Source: JBAOHV01 sp964450685 (GTDB lineage Bacteria; Actinomycetota; Acidimicrobiia; Acidimicrobiales; Microtrichaceae). From it: 64,000 nucleotides of DNA. The stretch is taken from assembly GCA_964450685.1 (NCBI GenBank), contig CAYVDN010000006.1, positions 1 through 64,000 on the forward strand. Reading direction: 5' to 3'. The notes under the pieces were generated by a model. The model had not been told where the DNA came from. It ran no database searches and was given only the letters and a program-made list of their open reading frames with translations. Positions 32,799 to 41,041 of the stretch are shown here, piece by piece. Made by a program: the position numbers and the translations under genes. Every line of letters begins with the position of its first letter. Positions within the stretch are counted from its first letter, which is position 1.

Positions 32799-34516
32799 GG
32801 GCAATGGACGATCCTGCCGGGTCCGAGCGTACGAGGCGCATCGCCCGCACCGGCCCTGCTGTCGTGCTGGTGGTCCTGGCAGCGCTCGTCGCCGCTCTGA
32901 TCGCGACCACCCCGGCGCAGGAGTCCGCGACAACCTCGTCGGCTCCACCGAGCACGGGCGAGCTTGCGGATGTCGAGCTACCACCGGGTGTTCTGCCCTT
33001 CTCGGTCGCGGAGGCGCGTGGCGAGGTCGGCGACATCGACTGGGGTGACCGCTGCGACGTCGCCAATGGCGTGCTCGCGCTGCCGATGGCTCCACCGCCA
33101 GGCTGCTTCGCTCCCTATGCGGGGCCTGCAGGCGGAGCCACCGACACGGGGGTCACCAGCGACTCGATTCGCGTCGTCGTCTACGTGCCGCAGGAGAACG
33201 ACCCGATTCTCAGCTTCGTCTACCGGCAGGTGGGAGCGGACGACACGCCGTCGGACACGTTCGCCACCTACCAGGGCTACAGCGAGTTGCTGGGCCGCTA
33301 CTTCGAGACGTATCGCCGGCGGATCGAACTGGTTCGTTACGACGCCACGGGGTCGATCAGCGACGACGTCGCCGCCACCACCGACGCCGAGACGATCGCG
33401 CGTGACATCGAGCCGTTCGCTGTGATCGGAGGGCCGATGCTGAGCGATGCGTTCGCCGAGACACTCGCCGCGAACGAGATCATGTGCGTGTCCTGCGTGC
33501 CGGGCAGGACTACCGAGTGGTACGAGCAGCGGGCCCCCTACGTCTGGGACCTGCAGAAGAACACCGGTCAGTCACAGTCGATGGCCGCCGAGTACGTCGG
33601 CAAGCGCCTGGCCGGTCGGCCGGCGAGCTTCGGCGGCGATGCCGTCCGGGACGAGCAGCGCATGTTCGGTCTGATCTACCTCTCGTCGGGTCCCGAGGCG
33701 GAGGCGCTCCGTGAACGGATGGAGGAGGTGCTGGCCGATGACTACGGGGTCACCTTCGCCGACGTCGCGTCGTTCACCGATCCGATCTCGCTGGGCGGCC
33801 AGGCACGGGAGATGCTCGCCCGGATGAAGTCGAGAGGCGTCACGACCATCCTCTACGTCGGTGACCCCCTTGCTCCGCAGGCCCTGACGCAGAACGCGAC
33901 CGCCCAGGACTATTTCCCCGAATGGGTGGTGACCGGCTCGTCGCTGGTCGACACCTCGGTGTTCGGACGCACCTACGACCAGGAGCAGTGGCGTCACGCG
34001 TTCGGTCCCTCGAACCTGTTCGCCCGCGTCTCTCCATCGGTCGCGGGTGCGGTGTCGCTGTACCACTGGTACTACGGCGAGGACCCTCCGGCCCGCTCCA
34101 CCGCGCCGCTGATCCTGCCGAACCTCCAGTTCATCTACTCCGTCGTCCAGGGGGCGGGCACCGAGTTGACCCACGAGATGTTCCAGCGCGCCGTCTTCGG
34201 TGCGCAGATCATCCCCGGCAACGTCCTCTCACCCCAGATCTCCTGGGGTGAGCGCGGCATCTGGCCGGGAGTGGACTACGCCGGGGTGGACGATCAGACC
34301 GAGGTCTGGTGGGACGCCGAGGCAGAAGGTGTAGACGAGACCGGCAAGAACGGCCGCGGGCTCTGGGCGTACGTCGACGGCGGTGAGCGATACCTGCCCG
34401 GCGAGTGGCCGGAGACCGAGCCGAAGGTGTTCGACCCCGAAGGTGCGGTGACCGTCTACGACGAGTTGCCGCCCGGCATCACCCTGCCCGAGTACGAGCC
34501 CCTACCAGAGGAGTGA
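32795..34516 (+). CDS. Liv-type substrate-binding protein
   Basis: 573-aa exported binding protein of the transporter. An N-terminal membrane or signal segment (about 19-40, AVVLVVLAALVAALIA) is followed by a Ser/Thr-rich stretch and a periplasmic-binding-protein type 1 fold (about 120-500: TSDSIRVVVYVPQENDP, VIGGPMLSDAFAETLAANEI, ISLGGQAREMLARMKSRGVTTI). It is larger than LivK (about 370 aa). No lipobox Cys is seen, so it may stay as a membrane-anchored protein. It is translationally coupled by ATGA to the MFS-LivF-LivG gene and closes the operon. Confidence 0.82.
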   Translation: MRAMDDPAGSERTRRIARTGPAVVLVVLAALVAALIATTPAQESATTSSAPPSTGELADVELPPGVLPFSVAEARGEVGDIDWGDRCDVANGVLALPMAPPPGCFAPYAGPAGGATDTGVTSDSIRVVVYVPQENDPILSFVYRQVGADDTPSDTFATYQGYSELLGRYFETYRRRIELVRYDATGSISDDVAATTDAETIARDIEPFAVIGGPMLSDAFAETLAANEIMCVSCVPGRTTEWYEQRAPYVWDLQKNTGQSQSMAAEYVGKRLAGRPASFGGDAVRDEQRMFGLIYLSSGPEAEALRERMEEVLADDYGVTFADVASFTDPISLGGQAREMLARMKSRGVTTILYVGDPLAPQALTQNATAQDYFPEWVVTGSSLVDTSVFGRTYDQEQWRHAFGPSNLFARVSPSVAGAVSLYHWYYGEDPPARSTAPLILPNLQFIYSVVQGAGTELTHEMFQRAVFGAQIIPGNVLSPQISWGERGIWPGVDYAGVDDQTEVWWDAEAEGVDETGKNGRGLWAYVDGGERYLPGEWPETEPKVFDPEGAVTVYDELPPGITLPEYEPLPEE

Positions 34517-34526
34517 GCCGGGGTGG

Positions 34527-35423
34527 TCAGCTGTCGCCGGGGTGGTCCCGCAGGAACTCCTGGAGCTCCTCGGCCAGTTCGTCGCCGCTTGGCAGGCTGT
34601 CGAAATCGATCGTCGGCGCATCGTCGGGACCACCGAGGCCCTGGTCCATCAGCTCCTCGAGCTGGCTGATCATCGTGCGGTGCTCGGGGTTCTCGGCGAC
34701 CAGCTCGTCGAGCCGCACCCTGGTGCCGCGGGCGTCCGACGGAAGCTGGCCGGCGTCGACCCGCAGTCCGGCGACGTCGCCGAGGCCCTCGAGAAGCGCC
34801 ACGCTCGCAGCCGGGTATGGCATGGACGCAACGTAATGAGGGACCTGGGCCCAGAGCCCGAGTGTCGGCAGACCGGCCTCGTTCGCTGTGACGTCGATGA
34901 CGGTGTGGATGCCGGCGGGGACGTCGAGCGTGCCACGGACGTACCCGTGCAGAGAGCCTGATAGGTCCGCTGACGACGTCGTTATCGACAAGGCAGTAGG
35001 ACGGGTGTGGGCGACTGGAGCGGGGTAGGCGCCGAGGGTGACGATCATCCGGCACTCGTGGTCGTCGGCCAGTTCGACGACGGTGTCGGCGAACGCCTGC
35101 CACTCGTAGTCCGGTTCGGCACCGACGAGTGCCAACACATCGTTGCCGGCGTTGTCGGTGCCGGCACGCAGCTCGATGGCGGGCCAGGTCAGCCCGGTCA
35201 CCAGACCGTTCACGAGGTGCATGATCGGTCGGCGCGACCTGTGGTCCAGGAGGCGGTCGGCGTCGAACTCGGCGATCGTCTCGGCGTTCGTCGCTGCGAG
35301 CAGGGCTGCGATCGCATTGGCTCCGCCCGCACCCGAGTCGATCCAGCCATCGAGCGCGACGACCATCACGGGTTCGGTGAGCTCCGGTGCGAAGTGGACC
35401 TCGACCAGGGGGTTCTCGCTCAT
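34527..35423 (-). CDS. PAC2-family protein
   Basis: 298-aa member of the PAC2 family, related to proteasome assembly chaperone 2 and common in Actinobacteria. Recognisable stretches are VMVVALDGWIDSGAGGANAI, GLTWPAIELRAG, TLGAYPAPVAHTRP and GLWAQVPHYVASMPYP. The C-terminus is acidic (LASGDELAEELQEFL type; here LPSGDELAEELQEFL). The biochemical role in bacteria is not settled. The ATG overlaps the stop of the upstream APH-fold gene (ATGA). It converges with the binding-protein gene, 10 bp away; the 12-bp GCCGGGGTGGTC occurs twice in this junction. Confidence 0.82.
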   Translation of the reverse strand: MSENPLVEVHFAPELTEPVMVVALDGWIDSGAGGANAIAALLAATNAETIAEFDADRLLDHRSRRPIMHLVNGLVTGLTWPAIELRAGTDNAGNDVLALVGAEPDYEWQAFADTVVELADDHECRMIVTLGAYPAPVAHTRPTALSITTSSADLSGSLHGYVRGTLDVPAGIHTVIDVTANEAGLPTLGLWAQVPHYVASMPYPAASVALLEGLGDVAGLRVDAGQLPSDARGTRVRLDELVAENPEHRTMISQLEELMDQGLGGPDDAPTIDFDSLPSGDELAEELQEFLRDHPGDS

Positions 35424-36517
35424 GAGATCTCCTTCGATGCATCGCGTGTCAGCTCGGTGAGGTGGTCGAGCATGTGGCGGAAACCCGAGATCGTCTGCGC
35501 CGGGACGTCACCCATGGCGCCGCCGGCGTAACGCGCATAGACGCCGGCGATGATGCAGGTGAGCTTCCAGTAGCCGAACGCCACGTAGAACGGAAGGTCG
35601 GACAGGTCCCTACTCGATGCCCTTGCGTAGCGCTCGATGAGTTCGCGCTTGCGAGGGAAGCCGTCGAGTGCAGTCGGTGAGGCCTGGGGCATCACGGCGT
35701 CCTCGTCGGGGTCGGACCAGTAGACCCAAAGCAGACCGACATCTGCCAGAGGGTCTCCGAGGGTGCAGATCTCCCAGTCGAGCACTGCCGCGATCGATCC
35801 GTCCGCGCCCAGCATGCAGTTGTCGAGCCGGTAGTCGCCGTGCACGATCGTGGCAGGGCCCTGCGGCGGCACCGTGCGGGCCAACAGGTCGTGGACGTCG
35901 TGGACCGCCTGCAGGCCGAGGCCGCCGTCGACCTGTGCCTCGGACCCCTGGAACTGGGTGTACCAGCGTCTCAGCTGGCGGGCCACGTAGTCCTCCTTAC
36001 GGCCCAGTTCTCCGAGCCCGACTCGGTCGACGTCGACAGCATGGATCGATGCGAGGACGTCGATGATCGACTCGCCGGCACGGGACCGCTGGGCCGCGTC
36101 GAGCGAAGCGGCATCGTCGTGCGAGCGGATCACCCTGCCCTCGACGAAGTCCATTACGTAGAACGGCGCTCCGTTGACCGACGGGTCATCGCACAGCCCG
36201 ACAGTCGGTGGCACAGGGACATCCGTCGGGCCGAGAGCCGAGATGATCGTGTGTTCCCTGGACATGTCGTGAGCGGTTGCAAGTACCTGACCCAGCGGAG
36301 GTCGACGCAGCACCCACCGGCGCGAAGTCGTGTCCGTGACCGAGTAGGTGAGGTTGGAGTGGCCGCCGGCGATCAACTCGAAACGCAGCGGTGCCGCTGC
36401 TTCGGGCACGTGCTGGGCGAACCAGCGGGTCACGCCGGCCGCGTCGATCCCGTCGGGAACACCGGACGTCGCCCCCGAACGGGGTGAGTCTGGGGACAGG
36501 TCGGTTGCGTCGTTCAC
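35420..36517 (-). CDS. APH-fold phosphotransferase
   Basis: 365-aa aminoglycoside-phosphotransferase-like kinase. Motifs: GGHSNLTYSV (nucleotide loop), WVLRRPP (beta-3 region), catalytic VHGDYRLDNCML with HGD and the metal-binding Asn, and VLDWEICTLGDPLADVG (DxD). This subgroup, fused to or near acyl-CoA dehydrogenase ACAD10/11 in other organisms, is thought to phosphorylate 4-hydroxyacyl-CoA or small metabolites rather than antibiotics; no dehydrogenase is adjacent here. A GTG at 36562 is in frame, but GGAG 6 nt before GTG 36517 favours the shorter form. Confidence 0.8.
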   Translation of the reverse strand: MNDATDLSPDSPRSGATSGVPDGIDAAGVTRWFAQHVPEAAAPLRFELIAGGHSNLTYSVTDTTSRRWVLRRPPLGQVLATAHDMSREHTIISALGPTDVPVPPTVGLCDDPSVNGAPFYVMDFVEGRVIRSHDDAASLDAAQRSRAGESIIDVLASIHAVDVDRVGLGELGRKEDYVARQLRRWYTQFQGSEAQVDGGLGLQAVHDVHDLLARTVPPQGPATIVHGDYRLDNCMLGADGSIAAVLDWEICTLGDPLADVGLLWVYWSDPDEDAVMPQASPTALDGFPRKRELIERYARASSRDLSDLPFYVAFGYWKLTCIIAGVYARYAGGAMGDVPAQTISGFRHMLDHLTELTRDASKEIS

Positions 36518-36605
36518 GGCGCGCTCCGGGATCGGTAGGGGTGGAAGGGGCGGGGCGACCACGCTAGTTGCCGCGCGGTGATCACGGCCGTCGAAGCGCC
36601 ACCCT

Positions 36606-36611
36606 TAAACT
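36606..36611 (+). promoter_or_regulatory. -10 element of the thioredoxin-like gene, leaderless type
   Basis: TAAACT ends 8 nt before the ATG at 36620, with no ribosome-binding site in between. Confidence 0.5.
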
Positions 36612-36619
36612 CCCTGGCC

Positions 36620-37321
36620 ATGGTCGACGTCACCGATGCCACGTTCCAGACAGCTGTCATAGATCGCTCCGCTGTAGTGCCCGTGCTCGTCGACCTCTGG
36701 GCTGAGTGGTGCGGCCCCTGCAAGACCCTCGGACCGATCCTCGAACGGGTCGTGGCAGAAACCGACGGAGGGGTCGAGCTGGCCAAGGTCGACGTCGACT
36801 CGAATCCGGCCATCGCCCAGGCCTTCCGCGCACAGTCGATACCCGCGGTCCATGCGATCAAGGACGGCCGCCCGGTCGACTCGTTCCTGGGTGCGCTGCC
36901 CGAAGCAGAGGTGCGGGCCTTCGTGCAGCGGCTCCTGCCCCCGAAGGAGCTGAGCGAGGTCGAGCGGCTCGTCGAGGTCGGCGACGAGGCGTCACTTCTG
37001 GCGGCATTGGAGCTGGAGGCCGACAACGTAGAGGCAGTCATCTCGCTCGCCGAGCTGTACGCGGGTGAGGAGCGTGGCGCGGAGGCGCTGGCCCTGCTCG
37101 AGCGCATCCCCGAGTCACCCGACACCCGCCGTGTGGCCGCGCTGGCTCGCCGTGGCCCTGTGGCGGCGTCGGGAATCGACGGTCGCCTGGCCGAGCTGCT
37201 GCGATCGGTGAAGGCCGACGACGACGCCCGGCGTGAGTTCGTCGACCTGCTCGAGCTGCTCGCCGACGACGACCCGACCAAGGTCGACTGGCGGCGCAAG
37301 CTGAGCGCCCAGCTGTTCTAG
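36620..37321 (+). CDS. CnoX/YbbN-like thioredoxin with helical repeat tail
   Basis: 233-aa protein. The thioredoxin domain (1-107) has an intact redox centre WCGPC (about 29-33) and the cis-Pro IPAVH. The C-terminal half (about 110-233) is helical with TPR-like repeats (SLLAALELEADNVEAVISLA, AGEERGAEALALLERIPES). This layout matches YbbN/CnoX, a holdase that protects proteins from over-oxidation and passes them to GroEL. E. coli YbbN lacks the first active-site Cys, whereas this one keeps both. An ATG upstream is in frame, but the -10 lies between, so 36620 is the start. It ends in TAG. Confidence 0.85.
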   Translation: MVDVTDATFQTAVIDRSAVVPVLVDLWAEWCGPCKTLGPILERVVAETDGGVELAKVDVDSNPAIAQAFRAQSIPAVHAIKDGRPVDSFLGALPEAEVRAFVQRLLPPKELSEVERLVEVGDEASLLAALELEADNVEAVISLAELYAGEERGAEALALLERIPESPDTRRVAALARRGPVAASGIDGRLAELLRSVKADDDARREFVDLLELLADDDPTKVDWRRKLSAQLF

Positions 37322-37488
37322 CCCGGCCCTGCTGGTCTGGACCGCCCTGCTGTTTTGGCCGGGGAGCGCGACCCTCATCGCTGAGCGTCGGCCCGGCGAC
37401 CTCGGCGGCTACCGTTCGTGGCCTTCCCCCAGAAGCCCACGCGGCGCCTTGAACAGTCGCGCGCTGCTGATCGAAGGGGACGGCCACA

Positions 37489-38265
37489 GTGGTCGACGAC
37501 GGGGCATTCACCGACGCCACCGGGCGGGCCCAGGCAGCACTTGACCGCCTTGTCCGTGACAGCGGGTCCACCGAGGCTCCACGTGGACGCCGGGTACGGG
37601 TCGCCGCCCTGGTCCTCGCCACCGTCGCTGTGATCCTGGTCCTCGTGTTCCGGCGCCCCGCCCCCGTGGAGGAGAGCCTGCCGATGGTGGCCGACAGCGC
37701 TGCCGAATCAGCTGGGTCCGAGTCAGATGGGTCCGAATCAGGTGGGTCTGGATCCGACACCGGGTCCGAGCAGGAGGTCGCGACGACCGTCGCCGACGCC
37801 GGACTCGTGGTGCACGTGGTCGGCGCCGTGGCCTCGCCAGGAGTGGTCACCCTCGGGGCGGGTAGCAGAGTCGTCGACGCGGTCACGGCTGCAGGAGGGC
37901 TCCGGCCGGACGCCGATCCCGATCGGGTCAACCTGGCGGCGCCGCTCGAGGACGGCCAGAGGGTGGTGGTGCCCGTGGTGGGCCAGGAACCGCCGACAGT
38001 GGTCGGTTCGGGTGGCACGGGCGGGTCCTCGGCGGGGGATGGGTCGTCGTCCGCCGGATCGCAGTCCGCGCCGATCGACCTGAACTCGGCAACCGCGCAG
38101 GATCTCGAGACCCTGCCTGGAGTCGGGCCGGCGACATCGTCGGCGATCATCAGCCACCGCGAGAAGGAAGGGCCCTTCCGTAGTGTTGATGACCTCCTCG
38201 ACGTACGTGGCATCGGTGAGGCGAAGCTCGATGCTCTCAGGGATCTGGTCTCCGTCGGGTCATGA
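37489..38265 (+). CDS. comEA: ComEA-like DNA-binding protein
   Basis: 258-aa membrane-anchored protein of the DNA-uptake machinery. One membrane helix (about 38-56) is followed by a Ser/Glu-rich spacer (about 63-95), an SLBB domain (about 103-163: VHVVGAVASPGVVTLGAGSRV), a Gly/Ser linker and a helix-hairpin-helix pair (about 193-258: DLNSATAQDLETLPGVGPAT, RGIGEAKL). The HhH binds double-stranded DNA outside the cell. comEC follows with an ATGA overlap. The 167-bp gap upstream holds no gene; a CCCGGCC/GGCCGGG pairing at its start may end the thioredoxin transcript. Confidence 0.92.
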   Translation: MVDDGAFTDATGRAQAALDRLVRDSGSTEAPRGRRVRVAALVLATVAVILVLVFRRPAPVEESLPMVADSAAESAGSESDGSESGGSGSDTGSEQEVATTVADAGLVVHVVGAVASPGVVTLGAGSRVVDAVTAAGGLRPDADPDRVNLAAPLEDGQRVVVPVVGQEPPTVVGSGGTGGSSAGDGSSSAGSQSAPIDLNSATAQDLETLPGVGPATSSAIISHREKEGPFRSVDDLLDVRGIGEAKLDALRDLVSVGS

Positions 38266-40157
38266 GCCTGGGTGCCGGCCGGGACAGCTCGGCTTCCGAG
38301 AGCGGGTCCACACCTCCGGGCGCACACGCAAGGTTTGCTCGGTCGTCGCTGCAGCGTGTGGACGTGGCTCATCTGCTCGTAGCGGCAGCGGTGACGCTGT
38401 CGGCGTGGTTGACCTTGCCGCTCGATCGGAACACCGCCCTGGTGTCGGTCGCTGTGATGGTGGTCACGGGCGTTCTTGTCCGAGAACCGCTGCTGTTGGC
38501 GGCGTCAGCGATCCTGTTCACGGGGGCGAACGCCGGCGAGCAGCTTCGAGCACTCGCTGTCGAACCGCCCGCGAGCGTGAGCGGAATCGCTCTTCTCGTG
38601 GGGGACCCGGAGCGGTCGGACTTCGGTTGGCAGGTGCTGCTGGAGTTCGCCGGTCGCCGATACGCGGCAGCTGTCGACGGAGATGTCGGACGACCCCTGT
38701 CGACGCTCGCGACCGGTGATCACGTGGTCGTGGAGGGACGCCCCCGACCGTTGCGCAACGCACCGGTCGGGTGGGTCCGCTCCAACCACCTCGTCGCAAG
38801 GCTTGCGGTCCGTAGTCTCGAACGGGGTCCTCCGGCCGCTCCGTGGTACCGGTTGGCCAACGGTGTCAGGAACGTGCTCGCCGCCGGTTCACGGTCGTTC
38901 GACCAGGAGCGGAGCCCGCTGTATCTGGGGATGGTGATAGGCGACGACCGAGACCTGTCCGCTCTGCGCGAGTTCCGGTTCCGGTCGGCTGGACTCACCC
39001 ATCTGAGCGCCGTGTCCGGTCAGAACGTCGGGTTCCTACTGCTCCTGTTCTCACCCGTGCTGGCCAGGTTCGAACGGCGCGCGCGTTGGGCGGCGACCTG
39101 CTTCGTCCTGGTGTTCTTCGTGCTGGTCACCCGGGCGGACCCGTCGGTGCTCCGGGCGGCAGTCATGGCATCGGTCGCGGCAGCCGCACTCTCGAGCGGC
39201 AGGTCGTTGTCGACGTCGCGGGCGCTCGCGGTCGCCGTGGTGGTCCTGTTGATCGTGGATCCCCTGATGGTGCACTCGATCGGGTTCTCGTTGTCGGTGA
39301 CCGCGACGCTCGCGCTCGTGTTCGCGGCTCCACTCGTGGCGATGCATCTGCCCGGCCCCAGTTGGCTGCGCGTACCGCTATCAGCGACTGTGTGCGCGCA
39401 GCTGGCGACTGCACCTCTGCTGGCGTCGATCGGATCGACCAGCTCCCCGATGGCAGTACCTGCCAACCTGCTCGCCGTACCCGTCGCCGGAGCGGTGATG
39501 GTGCTCGGCATGACCGTGGGCACTGTGGCAGGTCTGGTGGCAGAACCGATCGCCGCGGTCCTGCAGCTGCCGTGCCGGGCTGCAGTCGGATGGGTGGACA
39601 TGGTCGCAGCGGTCGCTTCCGGCGTGCCGTGCCGACCCATCGGGATCGCCCGGTTGGCGGCCGTGGTGACACTCGTGGCTCTGGCTGTCGTCGCCAGGTC
39701 GCGGTCGGTCGGAGCGTGTGCGGCAGAGCGGCCCTGGGGGCTGTCGGCGCTGCGTGTGTGTCGACGACTCGTCCTGGTCGCTGCCGTTGTCGTGGTGGTC
39801 ATCTCGTGCTGGCCGAGCCGACCCGGCGCCGGGGTGTTCAGCCCGGCGAAGGGAGTGGATGTCGTCGTAGGAGGATGTGGCGCAGTGGTGGTGAAACTCT
39901 CACGCGGAGCTCGCGGGGTGGCTACGCTCACGGCCCTTTCATCCATGGGAGTCAGACGGGTCGACGTGTTGGTGGTGGGTGGAGGAGCGGGCCGTGTCGG
40001 CGCGTCGGTCGCCGAGCAGTGGCCGGTCCGGCGACGTCTCGACGAGGGACGCGTGTCCGGTCCGGAGTCGTTCTCAGTAGGGGGAGTGGACGTGGATGTG
40101 AGCGAGGACGCTGTGCAGATAGGGCTGTCGGAGGGGCCGTGTAGTTTGGGTCCGTGA
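38262..40157 (+). CDS. comEC: ComEC/Rec2-family DNA channel with a degenerate C-terminal domain
   Basis: 631-aa polytopic membrane protein, the channel that passes single-stranded DNA into the cell. Early helices (about 33-80) precede an OB-like DUF4131 region (about 100-185: GDHVVVEGRPRPL). The Competence domain (about 205-510) carries AGLTHLSAVSGQNVGFLLLLFSPVL. The last 110 residues match the position and outline of the usual metallo-beta-lactamase domain, but the metal-binding LTHxHxDH is replaced by LVVGGGAGRVGAS and the domain is cut short. So nuclease activity, if needed, must come from elsewhere. It overlaps comEA and folP. Confidence 0.88.
   Translation: MSLGAGRDSSASESGSTPPGAHARFARSSLQRVDVAHLLVAAAVTLSAWLTLPLDRNTALVSVAVMVVTGVLVREPLLLAASAILFTGANAGEQLRALAVEPPASVSGIALLVGDPERSDFGWQVLLEFAGRRYAAAVDGDVGRPLSTLATGDHVVVEGRPRPLRNAPVGWVRSNHLVARLAVRSLERGPPAAPWYRLANGVRNVLAAGSRSFDQERSPLYLGMVIGDDRDLSALREFRFRSAGLTHLSAVSGQNVGFLLLLFSPVLARFERRARWAATCFVLVFFVLVTRADPSVLRAAVMASVAAAALSSGRSLSTSRALAVAVVVLLIVDPLMVHSIGFSLSVTATLALVFAAPLVAMHLPGPSWLRVPLSATVCAQLATAPLLASIGSTSSPMAVPANLLAVPVAGAVMVLGMTVGTVAGLVAEPIAAVLQLPCRAAVGWVDMVAAVASGVPCRPIGIARLAAVVTLVALAVVARSRSVGACAAERPWGLSALRVCRRLVLVAAVVVVVISCWPSRPGAGVFSPAKGVDVVVGGCGAVVVKLSRGARGVATLTALSSMGVRRVDVLVVGGGAGRVGASVAEQWPVRRRLDEGRVSGPESFSVGGVDVDVSEDAVQIGLSEGPCSLGP
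40142..40147 (+). promoter_or_regulatory. -10 element of the folP-like gene inside the end of comEC
   Basis: TAGTTT ends 6 nt before the GTG at 40154. It would let folP and holA be expressed apart from the competence genes. Confidence 0.4.
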
Positions 40158-41041
40158 TCCTGGAGCTGGGTCCGGACCACCGGTACGACATCACCCATCG
40201 AGCACTCGTGATGGGAATCCTCAACAGGACTCCGGACTCGTTCTTCGACGGTGGTCGATACTTCGCCTTCGACGGGTTCCTGTCGAAGGCGGAAGCACTC
40301 GTCGACGACGGCGCTGACTTCTTGGACGTGGGCGGCGTGAAGGCCGGGCCGGGACCCGAAGTCGGTACCGAGGAGGAGCTCGAGCGCGTCGTTCCGGCGG
40401 TTGCAGCGCTCCGTGAGCGCTTCGACGTGCCCGTCTCGGTGGACACGTGGAACCCGGTGGTGCTCCGTGCAGCGCTCGAGGCTGGTGCGGCGGTCGGCAA
40501 CGACATCTCCGGCTTCGCCGCCCCCGACTACCTGTCGATCTGCGCCGAGTTCGGGGCGAGTGTCGTCGCCACCCACATCCGCCTGGGACCGCGGATCCCC
40601 GACCCCGAGCCGGTGTACCGGGACCTCTGCGCCGATGTCCGTCACTTCCTCGGCGAGCGTGCACAGATGGCACTGGACGCGGGAATTCCGCGGGAGCGCA
40701 TCATGGTCGACGACGGTCTCGACCTGGGCAAGACCGAGCCCCAGTCCCTGGAGCTGCTGCGGACATCGGATCAGCTCGTGGCGCTCGGATACGCGGCGTT
40801 CCTGTCCGCCTCCAACAAACGATTCCTGGGCGAGCTGCTCTGCTTGGATGTCACGGACAGGCGTGAGGCCAGTCACGCTGCTCACGTGGTGGGTATCAGC
40901 CTCGGTTGCCGGGTACTGAGGGCACATGACGTGCGTGGCGCCCGCCGAACGGTGGACATAGTCGCGGAGCTGCTCGAGCGCCGGGCGGAGCATGCTCCAT
41001 CACCGGGACAGGCTCCATCACCGGGCCAGGCGGTGTACTGA
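40154..41041 (+). CDS. FolP2-type dihydropteroate-synthase-family protein
   Basis: 295-aa TIM-barrel protein of the pterin-binding family. The first loop is ALVMGILNRTPDSFFDGGRY, where standard DHPS has N-V-T-P-D-S-F. The second loop is DFLDVGGVKAGPGPEVG in place of D-[IV]-G-G-E-S-T-R-P-G. DVGGVKAGPG is the hallmark of mycobacterial FolP2, which does not complement DHPS loss; true DHPS activity is therefore doubtful. The C-terminus holds a doubled APSPGQ encoded by an 18-bp tandem repeat. GTG overlaps the comEC stop, and a -10 lies 6 nt upstream. holA follows with a 1-bp overlap. Confidence 0.82.
   Translation: MILELGPDHRYDITHRALVMGILNRTPDSFFDGGRYFAFDGFLSKAEALVDDGADFLDVGGVKAGPGPEVGTEEELERVVPAVAALRERFDVPVSVDTWNPVVLRAALEAGAAVGNDISGFAAPDYLSICAEFGASVVATHIRLGPRIPDPEPVYRDLCADVRHFLGERAQMALDAGIPRERIMVDDGLDLGKTEPQSLELLRTSDQLVALGYAAFLSASNKRFLGELLCLDVTDRREASHAAHVVGISLGCRVLRAHDVRGARRTVDIVAELLERRAEHAPSPGQAPSPGQAVY
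40994..41029 (+). repeat. 18-bp tandem repeat at the 3' end of the folP-like gene
   Basis: GCTCCATCACCGGGACAG is repeated once directly (second copy with one change, GGCCAG), coding APSPGQ twice at the C-terminus. Confidence 0.85.
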
